Source of the DNA: Candidatus Kaiserbacteria bacterium
GTDB lineage: Bacteria; Patescibacteriota; Minisyncoccia; Phycocordibacterales; UBA918
Length of the DNA stretch: 11,895 bases
Assembly: GCA_003245875.1 (NCBI GenBank)
Contig: QKBW01000019.1
Coordinates: 1-11,895, forward strand
Direction of reading: 5' to 3'
The number at the start of each line of letters is the position of its first letter. Position 1 is the stretch's first letter. The translations under genes and the position numbers were made by a program. The notes beneath the pieces are model-generated. The model was not told where the DNA came from, searched no databases, and saw only the letters and a list, made by a program, of their open reading frames with translations. Shown here piece by piece: positions 1 through 5,959 of this stretch.

Positions 1-1263
1 AATAAGGATACGTGCTATTTTGGCTTGCTTGACTGTAATAACTTTTTCGTGTCATGTGAACGATTGTTTCGGCCTGATTTGTTACATAAGCCAGTACTGG
101 TACTTTCAAGCAATGACGGTTGCGTTGTTGCCCGTTCGCAGGAGGTTAAAGCACTTGGTGTATCTATGGGCGCTCCATATTTTCAGGTACGTGATTTGTG
201 TGAAAAGAATGGTGTCACCATTTTTTCTACAAATTTCTCACTCTATCGTGATATTTCAGCCCGAGTGATGTCGATATTGCGTGAGCAAGTAGGGGAGATT
301 GAACAGTATTCTGTCGATGAGGCCTTTTTCATGACTGAGGCAGCAACTACCAGGGAACTAGAACAGAAAGTGATCAAAATCAAGCAAATAGTAGAACAAT
401 GTGTAGGTGTACCGGTGTCTATTGGTGTTGCTAAGACTAAAACAATTGCCAAGTATGCAAGTAAAAAGGAAAAACGCGGAAATGGCGTGTGTGTTCTAAC
501 TCCCGAAAGATGGCAGAAAGAATGTGATGCAGTACCTATTTCGACCATTTGGGGTATTGGAGGGAAAACGGCGGCAGCCATGCAGAATAAAGGGATTACG
601 AATGTTTCGGGATTGTTGGCGACAGACCGTGCGGTGGTCGATCGCTTGTTTGGCCTGCATGGCTGCCGCCTGTTTGATGAACTCTCCGGGGTAGTAGTAC
701 ATGCGTTTGGGGCGCGTCATCAACCACAACAAAGCATTACCAGCACACGTTCGCTATCAAAAGCAACCCACACGTTCCCTGTGCTGGCAGAGGCTTTAAC
801 TCATCATGTACACACAGTCGCACAGGAATTGCGAGCACACAATCTCATGACTTCACATGTAACGGTAATCGCAGCGCCCAGTCGCCATGGCGACTGGGCG
901 CTGCGTCCCTCACGTCGTGATGTGGTATTGATAGAGGCAACAAATGACACCAAAATATTGCTGCATGAAGTCATACAAGCTGTCTGTAGTTTTTTTGATC
1001 CGGAAGTGCCATACAAAAAAATAGGCATTGTGGTGAGGTCATTGTCAGACGCTACAGCAACGCAAGGGAACTTATTTACACAAACAGATGGTTCTTCCGA
1101 TCAACTTATGCGGACAATAGACCTGATGACGAAGCGTTATGGTGCTGAGGCATTACAACTCGGTTATTTCAAACGCACTAAATTATATGAAGGAAAGCAT
1201 GAAAAGTTATCCCCACACTATACGACACGCTGGAATGACATTTTGTCTGCAAACGCTCATTGA
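1..1263 (+). CDS. umuC: Y-family translesion DNA polymerase, UmuC-like (5' end open at window edge)
   Basis: This is a DNA polymerase V catalytic-subunit homologue that would extend primers past damaged template bases. Numbering from the first possible start (TTG at 25), the palm motif DCNNFFVSCERLFRP starts at residue 3. The catalytic SVDEAF motif carries D98 and E99, and SIGVAKTKTIAK follows. Next come a helix-hairpin-helix-like WGIGGKTAAAM, the little finger, and a beta-clamp-binding-like QGNLF at about 347-351. UmuC proteins normally have four or five residues before the first catalytic Asp (as in E. coli MFALCD). Here the upstream codons read YFGLL and no stop occurs back to base 1, so the gene probably starts left of the window rather than at the TTG. 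Length is near the roughly 420 residues usual for the family. No umuD lies in view. A perfect 36-bp palindrome sits in the little-finger coding region (870-905). Confidence 0.92.
   Translation, partial: NKDTCYFGLLDCNNFFVSCERLFRPDLLHKPVLVLSSNDGCVVARSQEVKALGVSMGAPYFQVRDLCEKNGVTIFSTNFSLYRDISARVMSILREQVGEIEQYSVDEAFFMTEAATTRELEQKVIKIKQIVEQCVGVPVSIGVAKTKTIAKYASKKEKRGNGVCVLTPERWQKECDAVPISTIWGIGGKTAAAMQNKGITNVSGLLATDRAVVDRLFGLHGCRLFDELSGVVVHAFGARHQPQQSITSTRSLSKATHTFPVLAEALTHHVHTVAQELRAHNLMTSHVTVIAAPSRHGDWALRPSRRDVVLIEATNDTKILLHEVIQAVCSFFDPEVPYKKIGIVVRSLSDATATQGNLFTQTDGSSDQLMRTIDLMTKRYGAEALQLGYFKRTKLYEGKHEKLSPHYTTRWNDILSANAH
870..905. repeat. Perfect 36-bp GC-rich palindrome inside umuC
   Basis: The 18-nt arm CGCAGCGCCCAGTCGCCA (870-887) is followed with no spacer by its exact reverse complement (888-905); every one of the 18 pairs matches. 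Fourteen of the 18 arm bases are G or C, well above the surrounding gene. It lies in frame within the little-finger region and encodes the segment around AAPSRHGDWALRPS, with conserved-looking protein sequence on both sides. It could be a palindromic insert, a protein-binding site, or a cruciform or RNA hairpin. An assembly fold-back is less likely because the reading frame is undisturbed. Confidence 0.95.
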
Positions 1264-1327
1264 CCTTTTGTTATGGACATTCTATGAAAAGACACGGTTT
1301 AATACACTTAAGTCCCATGAATTACGG

Positions 1328-1336
1328 TGTTATACT
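1328..1336 (+). promoter_or_regulatory. Extended -10 promoter for the 33-residue ORF
   Basis: TGt-TATACT, with hexamer 1331-1336, has its first base exactly 12 nt before the ATG at 1343. Transcription starting at the usual distance would begin on the A of that ATG. The -35 region (about 1308-1313, TTAAGT) is weak, as is common for extended -10 promoters. This promoter is the main support for the small gene behind it. Confidence 0.6.
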
Positions 1337-1342
1337 ATTTGT

Positions 1343-1444
1343 ATGAGAAAAAGGACACTCATTTTAGCTGCCCTATTGTTTGTTGCTATTGTACTTGGAA
1401 TGCTTGGTTACACCATACTGATGTTGCAAGAGAATATAGGATGA
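1343..1444 (+). CDS. Small single-span membrane peptide, 33 residues, function unknown
   Basis: I do not recognise this gene. The start MRKRT is followed by a hydrophobic run from about residue 6 to 28 (LILAALLFVAIVLGMLGYTI) and a short tail ending QENIG. A basic N-terminus before one hydrophobic segment suggests an inner-membrane peptide with its N-terminus in the cytoplasm, or a small uncleaved signal anchor. The same frame is open further upstream inside umuC. I chose the ATG at 1343 because an extended -10 sits exactly 12 nt before it, as at several other genes here. It lies between umuC and the AI-2E-type transporter gene, with its own promoter and another for the next gene. There is no SD, so translation would rely on a leaderless start. 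The promoter and hydrophobicity are observed; expression is inferred. Confidence 0.5.
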   Translation: MRKRTLILAALLFVAIVLGMLGYTILMLQENIG

Positions 1445-1468
1445 TATTGAGTTGTGCCGTTATTCATA

Positions 1469-1496
1469 TTGTCTCAACCTCCGCAGGTGCTATGAT
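1469..1496 (+). promoter_or_regulatory. Promoter for the AI-2E-type transporter gene
   Basis: TTGTCT (1469-1474), a 16-nt spacer and an extended -10 TGc-TATGAT (hexamer 1491-1496). The hexamer starts 12 nt before the ATG at 1503, predicting a leaderless transcript. This supports 1503 over the upstream in-frame TTG at 1452, which falls upstream of the promoter's start point. Confidence 0.6.
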
Positions 1497-1502
1497 ACTG
1501 AT

Positions 1503-2573
1503 ATGGTGCGTAGTCAAATAGTGGAATACGTCTTCTTCTTTGGATTCATGGCCATTGTGGCCTATATTGCGTGGCAGATGCTCGCGCCTTTTGTCTCTGC
1601 TTTGGCACTGAGCGCCATTATCGTAACGATCTGTTATCCGCTGTATGTAAAGATATTGCGCTTGGTGCCCCGGCACAATGCTTCTATCGCAGCATTGCTG
1701 ACCACCATTATTGTTTTGCTGGTGGTCATTTTCCCGTTCTTCTTTATCGTTTCGTCTTTGGTAAATGAGGCAATTGCAGTGTACAACGCCGTGACGAGTG
1801 GCTCAATTGGATTTGAAAGTACTTTGGCAACAATCGAGAACACCGTCTCTCATTATGCTCCCGGGGTGGAGCTGAACCTCATTGAATATATTAAACAAGC
1901 AACTGCTTGGTTAGCTGGTAATGTTGGAGCAATTTTTGCCGGAACCGCCTCTACCGTGTTTTCCTTCTTTATCGCAATGATCGGTTCCTTCTACCTTTTC
2001 CGTGATGGACAGCAGCTTACACATCGTTTGGTGGAGATCAGTCCATTACCAAATGAACAAGACGAATTGATCTTGCATCGCCTGGCGCAGGCCGTCCGCT
2101 CTGTCGCCACTGGTACTATTTCTGTTGCTATTGTGCAAGGTGTTCTTACCTCAATAGGTCTTTCTATTTTTGGATTTGAACGAGCTGTGTTGTGGGGTAC
2201 GATGGCTGCTTTTGGGGCTCTGATTCCAAGTGTAGGTACGTCAATCGTACTTGTACCCTCGGTCATTTACTTGGTTGTCACTGCACACTATGGCTCGGCC
2301 ATCGGCCTTTCCATCTGGGGTATGTTTGCTGTTGGTCTCATAGACAACTTGCTTGGCCCGTATCTTATCAGTCGTGGCAACACCCTACATCCGTTTGTAG
2401 TGCTGATCGCAGTGTTGGGCGGTGTGGCAGTATTTGGTCCAATTGGTTTTATTGTCGGACCGGTTGTGATTAGTTTATTAATGGTTCTGTTGGAATTATA
2501 TTCGAAGCATATTTCAGAAACTGCAGCTATGGCCGCAGAAGACGAAAGTGTTACTATAAATGTAAACATATGA
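1503..2573 (+). CDS. AI-2E/PerM-family multi-pass membrane transporter
   Basis: This 356-residue integral membrane protein belongs to the AI-2E transporter (PerM/YdiK/TqsA) family. Members are proposed exporters of small molecules or exchangers, and their substrates are often unknown. Diagnostic stretches counted from the ATG at 1503 are FYLFRDG with D168, IVQGVLTSIG, IPSVGTS near residue 242, LIDNLLGPYLIS with D281, and the Gly-rich LGGVAVFGPIGFIVGP close to the C-terminus. Hydrophobic segments occur through the whole length, with a more polar region at about 85-140, the usual layout. The frame is open upstream to a TTG at 1452, but the promoter places the start at 1503. The stop overlaps the next ATG (ATGA), so the two are probably co-translated. 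The family call is firm; the autoinducer-2 substrate is not implied. Confidence 0.88.
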   Translation: MVRSQIVEYVFFFGFMAIVAYIAWQMLAPFVSALALSAIIVTICYPLYVKILRLVPRHNASIAALLTTIIVLLVVIFPFFFIVSSLVNEAIAVYNAVTSGSIGFESTLATIENTVSHYAPGVELNLIEYIKQATAWLAGNVGAIFAGTASTVFSFFIAMIGSFYLFRDGQQLTHRLVEISPLPNEQDELILHRLAQAVRSVATGTISVAIVQGVLTSIGLSIFGFERAVLWGTMAAFGALIPSVGTSIVLVPSVIYLVVTAHYGSAIGLSIWGMFAVGLIDNLLGPYLISRGNTLHPFVVLIAVLGGVAVFGPIGFIVGPVVISLLMVLLELYSKHISETAAMAAEDESVTINVNI

Positions 2574-2968
2574 TCGAGCGTCAATTCATTGAAAAATTGC
2601 TTACCGCCAACGGCGTTGACCCTAGTGCTCCTGATGAAGAGATCAAGTCAGTTTTGATTAGTGCAAAGTGGAATAGAGATGATGTGGACACAGCCATAAT
2701 GGTATTGCGTGAGAATCTATCGACACACGAGCAACGTATTGCTTCAGTAAAGCACGTTTTTCACTCCGATGAGCGCTTAAAGCCAGAAACAATTACTTCA
2801 TTGTTGGGTATCGCAATGGAGGTACCTCCACCAGAGGAGGCGGTGCGTAAGCGTGGCGGTATCAGCATTGGTACTGTTTTGGTGCTCATTTTGGTGGCGT
2901 GCGTTTTTTCCGCTGTTGGTGTTGCGTGGATGATGTGGCAGTTACATATGAGGCCATTTGTGTTCTAG
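2570..2968 (+). CDS. Tail-anchored hypothetical protein, 132 residues, coupled to the transporter
   Basis: No characterised family is recognised. Residues 1-50 look like a compact helical domain (IEKLLTANGVD, EEIKSVLISAKWNRDDVDTAIMVLREN). The pattern of an isolated Trp followed by acidic and hydrophobic residues vaguely recalls three-helix UBA-like domains, but this is only a resemblance. A polar linker follows, then one strongly hydrophobic segment at about 98-123 and a nine-residue tail. That makes it a C-terminal membrane anchor with the soluble domain presumably in the cytoplasm. Its ATG overlaps the transporter stop as ATGA and there is no SD or separate promoter. It is therefore most likely translated by ribosomes finishing the transporter, and the two proteins may work together at the membrane. 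Confidence 0.75.
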   Translation: MIERQFIEKLLTANGVDPSAPDEEIKSVLISAKWNRDDVDTAIMVLRENLSTHEQRIASVKHVFHSDERLKPETITSLLGIAMEVPPPEEAVRKRGGISIGTVLVLILVACVFSAVGVAWMMWQLHMRPFVF

Positions 2969-2998
2969 TTTATTTTTGATACATTCTGTTTGAACATT

Positions 2999-3007
2999 TG
3001 CTACACT
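2999..3007 (+). promoter_or_regulatory. Extended -10 promoter for the CapA-like gene
   Basis: TGc-TACACT (hexamer 3002-3007) begins 14 nt before the ATG at 3016, predicting a leader of about two nucleotides. No -35 hexamer is convincing at 16-18 nt spacing. TTGAAC at 2990-2995 is too close to serve. Confidence 0.5.
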
Positions 3008-3015
3008 GATAGAAC

Positions 3016-4071
3016 ATGAAATATTGGTGGATGCTCGCGGTAACGGTAGGCCTGACGGCACTCTTTTTGCCGCAGCATTTGAGTTATGTAGGCCGATCAA
3101 TACCTAAAGATGTTGCGTTAGTGTCTCAGCCAGAAAACGAATTTTCGCAGGCACCATTACAACATATTGTTTTTCTTGGCGACGTTATGCTTGGTCGCTA
3201 TGTAGAGGTGCTAATGCATAAGTATGGTGCTGAATACCCGTTTATACATTTTCCTGCCATTCTGGGGAATAATGCTGACTATACATTTGTGAACTTTGAG
3301 TCAGCTATGGCAGTGCCGCATGTCCCCACACCTTCCGGAGGCATGGTATTTTCTGTTGATGATGCTCTGTTAGGTGGCATGACTACTGCTGGAGTGACAC
3401 ACGCCTCCCTGGCTAATAATCACTCACTAAACTATGGCGTTACTGGTTACCATCATGCGCAAAATGAATTGATCAAACATAATATACGTACGTTTGGTCA
3501 CCCGTCTGAGATCAGCACCTCTTCTGTAGTGTCTGTTATGGTTGATGGCAGGATTGTTTCAATTGTTGCAGTACATACACTTTTTGGGGAGCCTGATCGC
3601 CAAAGTCTGGCGACTTTATTAGAGACATTGAATCAACAGAGTGACATACAAATCGTATATATCCACTGGGGAGAAGAATATCAACCAATCCATAGCAAGG
3701 TGCAGGAAGATCTGGCAACATGGTTGAGTACACAAGGGGTTGATATGGTGGTTGGTCACCATCCCCATGTGGTACAGGACATTGGTATGATTGACGGAAT
3801 GCCGGTCTTTTACTCGCTTGGTAATACTATTTTTGACCAATATTTTAGTAGGGAGGTGCAGGAGGGTTTGGCACTTTTGGTCACTCCTACGTCCCAAAAT
3901 GAATTGGAAATCACCATACGACCTATTGATTCGCTGACAGTCAGAAGCCAGCCGCAGCCGATGGTTGCGACGTCATCAGCCCAGTTTTTGGCCACTTTAG
4001 CTGACAGAAGTGAGGTCTCTTTGGGGTCGGGGATAAAACAAGGGAAACTTACGTTCCCATTGCGACCTTGA
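3016..4071 (+). CDS. CapA-like metallophosphoesterase-fold protein (PGA_cap family)
   Basis: The protein has 351 residues and a hydrophobic N-terminal segment at about 4-18 (WWMLAVTVGLTALFL), so it is probably membrane-anchored or exported. The domain that follows has the signatures of the CapA/PgsA (poly-gamma-glutamate capsule synthesis) family: GDVMLGR with D56, NFE at 93-95, LANNHSLNYG with N135 and H136, HWGEEY from H217, and GHHPHVVQ with H248 and H251. These residues would form the binuclear metal site of a calcineurin-like phosphoesterase fold. CapA-family proteins occur widely in bacteria without gamma-glutamate capsules, and no capB or capC homologue is next to this gene. A poly-gamma-glutamate role is therefore not supported, and the substrate is unknown; envelope polymer handling is a reasonable guess. 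The gene has its own near-leaderless promoter. Confidence 0.85.
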   Translation: MKYWWMLAVTVGLTALFLPQHLSYVGRSIPKDVALVSQPENEFSQAPLQHIVFLGDVMLGRYVEVLMHKYGAEYPFIHFPAILGNNADYTFVNFESAMAVPHVPTPSGGMVFSVDDALLGGMTTAGVTHASLANNHSLNYGVTGYHHAQNELIKHNIRTFGHPSEISTSSVVSVMVDGRIVSIVAVHTLFGEPDRQSLATLLETLNQQSDIQIVYIHWGEEYQPIHSKVQEDLATWLSTQGVDMVVGHHPHVVQDIGMIDGMPVFYSLGNTIFDQYFSREVQEGLALLVTPTSQNELEITIRPIDSLTVRSQPQPMVATSSAQFLATLADRSEVSLGSGIKQGKLTFPLRP

Positions 4072-4095
4072 GTTTCTGCCATGGTTTTGTAGTAT
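4068..4095 (+). promoter_or_regulatory. Promoter for the FKBP gene
   Basis: TTGAGT (4068-4073) and TAGTAT (4090-4095) are separated by 16 nt. The -35 overlaps the stop codon of the CapA-like gene. The hexamer begins 14 nt before the ATG at 4104, predicting a leader of about two nucleotides. An overlapping TATAGA at 4093-4098 is an alternative -10. Confidence 0.5.
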
Positions 4096-4103
4096 AGAGA
4101 AAT

Positions 4104-4640
4104 ATGAAATTGAACAATTACGAAATTGTGGGGATTGCCGTTATTATTCTCTCAGTAGCGGTGGCGCTATGGCTTGGTCGACTCCAGAGTATGGGTAAAA
4201 CAGTGGCTTTAGTTGATACCAGCACACAGCTTGGTACCGTTGCTGTGGCTGGGTCTCAGGCACCAGATGCAACCGCATCTTCACTAGAAGCTGCATCAAC
4301 TGCTACCCAAACGACCTCTGACGGTTTGATGATCGACGACGTAGTGTTGGGGGCGGGTGAGGCAGTTAAAACAGGGGATACGGTCACTGTGCACTATGTC
4401 GGTACTTTCCAAAACGGACAGCAGTTTGATAGTTCCTACGATCGCGAGCAGCCGTTTTCCTTTACTGTCGGCAAAGGGCAGGTGATTAAGGGTTGGGACG
4501 AAGGTTTGGTTGGAATGCAGGTAGGCGGTAAACGTGTGTTGGTCGTACCGAGCGATCTAGCATATGGTGCAGCAGGTGGTGGGCCAATTCCGCCAAATAC
4601 CACACTGGTGTTTACTATTGAACTTCTGTCCATCAAATAA
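4104..4640 (+). CDS. Membrane-anchored FKBP-type peptidyl-prolyl cis-trans isomerase
   Basis: The 178-residue protein accelerates cis-trans isomerisation of X-Pro bonds, probably on the outer face of the membrane. An uncleaved-looking hydrophobic anchor spans about 8-25 (IVGIAVIILSVAVALWLG). A Ser/Thr/Ala-rich linker runs to about 70, and a single complete FKBP domain fills 73-178. Active-site positions of FKBP12 are conserved: VHYVGTF (Y98), FDSSYDREQPFSF (the Phe-Asp pair, Arg and Phe), VIKGWDEGL (W131), LAYG (Y154), and the final FTIELLSI strand. The loop position occupied by His87 in FKBP12 lies in a Gly-rich AAGGGPIPP stretch, a common bacterial variant. Folding or quality control of secreted proteins is the likely role. 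The gene carries its own promoter overlapping the preceding stop codon. Confidence 0.92.
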   Translation: MKLNNYEIVGIAVIILSVAVALWLGRLQSMGKTVALVDTSTQLGTVAVAGSQAPDATASSLEAASTATQTTSDGLMIDDVVLGAGEAVKTGDTVTVHYVGTFQNGQQFDSSYDREQPFSFTVGKGQVIKGWDEGLVGMQVGGKRVLVVPSDLAYGAAGGGPIPPNTTLVFTIELLSIK

Positions 4641-4644
4641 TTTA

Positions 4645-4672
4645 TTGGCACGTGCTGTGCATGTGCTATCGT
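4645..4672 (+). promoter_or_regulatory. Promoter for tgt
   Basis: TTGGCA (4645-4650), a 16-nt spacer, then extended -10 TGc-TATCGT (hexamer 4667-4672). The hexamer starts 14 nt before the ATG at 4681, giving a leader of about two nucleotides. This is the best -35/-10 pair in the window and lies entirely in the 40-nt gap after the FKBP stop. Confidence 0.65.
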
Positions 4673-4680
4673 ACGTATCT

Positions 4681-5919
4681 ATGGCGGAGCGACCAGTTAC
4701 TTTTGAAGTTATTCAAAAAAGCCCGAAGAACCTCGCTCGGGCAGGTGTCATTCATACCCCTCATGGGGATATTGAGACACCGGCTTTTGTTGTGGTTGGT
4801 ACCAAAGCAAGTGTAAAGAGTCTGATGCCGGAGGATCTCGTACAGTATGTGGGAAATCAAATTACATTGGCCAACACGTACCATTTATTTTTGCAGCCGG
4901 GCCATGATGTCATCAAGGCTGCAGGTGGGCTGCACGAGTTTGCCAAATGGGACATGCCGACCATGACAGACAGTGGCGGCTTCCAGGTGTTTTCACTTGG
5001 TGCGGCGTTTGGAAAGGGCGTCACTAAGTTTGCTAAAGGAGAAGTGGAGGATACAGTCGAAACGCATGGTCTTAATGTGTATAGCAGGAAAACAGCTGAA
5101 GACCACGGCAAACTTTGTATCGTGGACGAAGAGGGGGTGACCTTTACGTCTCATCTCGATGGCTCAATGCATCGTTTTACCGCTGAGCGTTCCATCGAAA
5201 TACAGCATGCCATTGGGGCAGATATTATCGTTGCGTTTGACGAGTGCACGAGCCCTTCGGCAGATTATGCATACCAAAAGGAGGCAATGGACCGCACACA
5301 TCGCTGGGCAAAGCGTAGTATTTTGGCACACAAACAAAATTACGATGCTTTGAAGAAGCAGGGGCTTTATGGTGTTGTACAGGGTGGCCGCTTTCCTGAC
5401 TTGCGCCAGGAAAGTGCACGTACGCTTGCGGCTATGGATTTCGATGGCTTTGGTATTGGTGGCTCGTTCAGTAAGGAGGACTTGGGCGATTCTCTCCGTG
5501 TGGTCAATGAAGAGTTGCCGGAAGACAAGCCGCGGCACCTCTTAGGTATTGGGGAACCGGAAGATATTGTGCAAGGTGTGTTACAGGGCTGCGATACGTT
5601 TGACTGTGTGGCACCAACCCGCATTGGACGCACTGGTACAATTTATGTCATGACCGGTAACATGCTCACGACACCATGTGGCACGCTCACGTACCCTGAG
5701 ACAAAGAAACTCAACCTCCGAAATGCCCAATATATCAATGACCATTCACCACTTGATCCACTAAGCGAGGGATACATTGCAGGAAAGTATACCAAAGCAT
5801 ACGTTGCCCATCTTTTTCGTGCTGGTGAGATCCTTGGTCCGCACCTCGCCTCCATCCACAACCTCAACTTCATCGTCAATTTCACCAAAAATCTTCGGCA
5901 ACAATTGATTGAGAAATAG
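4681..5919 (+). CDS. tgt: tRNA-guanine(34) transglycosylase, divergent, zinc cysteines missing
   Basis: Bacterial Tgt exchanges guanine-34 for preQ1 in the anticodon of GUN tRNAs, the committed step toward queuosine. This 412-residue protein keeps the nucleophile and general-base aspartates: TDSGGFQVFSL (D97, equivalent to Zymomonas D102) and FDCVAPTR (D308, equivalent to D280). It also keeps AFDEC and GVVQGG. Two departures stand out. The zinc site CxCxxC is replaced by S362, G364 and A367, although the spacing and the zinc His (H393) are retained. Forty-three residues (107-149) separate VFSL from EEGVTF, where Zymomonas has about seven, and a further roughly 16 residues are inserted before LNLRNAQY. 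The ATG at 4681 is chosen over the open upstream frame because a good promoter ends 8 nt before it and the homology begins there. No preQ1 synthesis genes are in view, so salvage is possible. Confidence 0.93.
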   Translation: MAERPVTFEVIQKSPKNLARAGVIHTPHGDIETPAFVVVGTKASVKSLMPEDLVQYVGNQITLANTYHLFLQPGHDVIKAAGGLHEFAKWDMPTMTDSGGFQVFSLGAAFGKGVTKFAKGEVEDTVETHGLNVYSRKTAEDHGKLCIVDEEGVTFTSHLDGSMHRFTAERSIEIQHAIGADIIVAFDECTSPSADYAYQKEAMDRTHRWAKRSILAHKQNYDALKKQGLYGVVQGGRFPDLRQESARTLAAMDFDGFGIGGSFSKEDLGDSLRVVNEELPEDKPRHLLGIGEPEDIVQGVLQGCDTFDCVAPTRIGRTGTIYVMTGNMLTTPCGTLTYPETKKLNLRNAQYINDHSPLDPLSEGYIAGKYTKAYVAHLFRAGEILGPHLASIHNLNFIVNFTKNLRQQLIEK

Positions 5920-5935
5920 TGGTCCATGATATATC
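5909..5935 (+). promoter_or_regulatory. Candidate promoter for uvrB
   Basis: TTGAGA (5909-5914), a 15-nt spacer and extended -10 TGa-TATATC (hexamer 5930-5935). It would give a leader of about 18 nt with no recognisable SD, so uvrB is less tightly leaderless than its neighbours. TTACTG (5943-5948) is an alternative -10 nearer the start. No clear SOS operator was found. Confidence 0.4.
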
Positions 5936-5959
5936 CTGTACCTTACTGATAGCTGCGGT

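Noticed and set aside
25..27. TTG at 25 as the true umuC start
   Set aside because: It would remove residues of the first strand before the catalytic Asp that homologues keep. The frame is open to base 1, and no SD or correctly spaced -10 supports it (TGCTATTTT ends too close).
2985..3015. Two GAAC copies upstream of the CapA-like gene as a LexA-type operator
   Set aside because: They are direct repeats 20 bp apart rather than the inverted arrangement of SOS boxes. No convincing SOS box was seen before uvrB, uvrA or uvrC either.
4032..4058. GGGAA...TTCCC near the end of the CapA-like gene as a terminator
   Set aside because: Only 5 bp of stem with a 7-nt loop, inside coding sequence and without a T-run.
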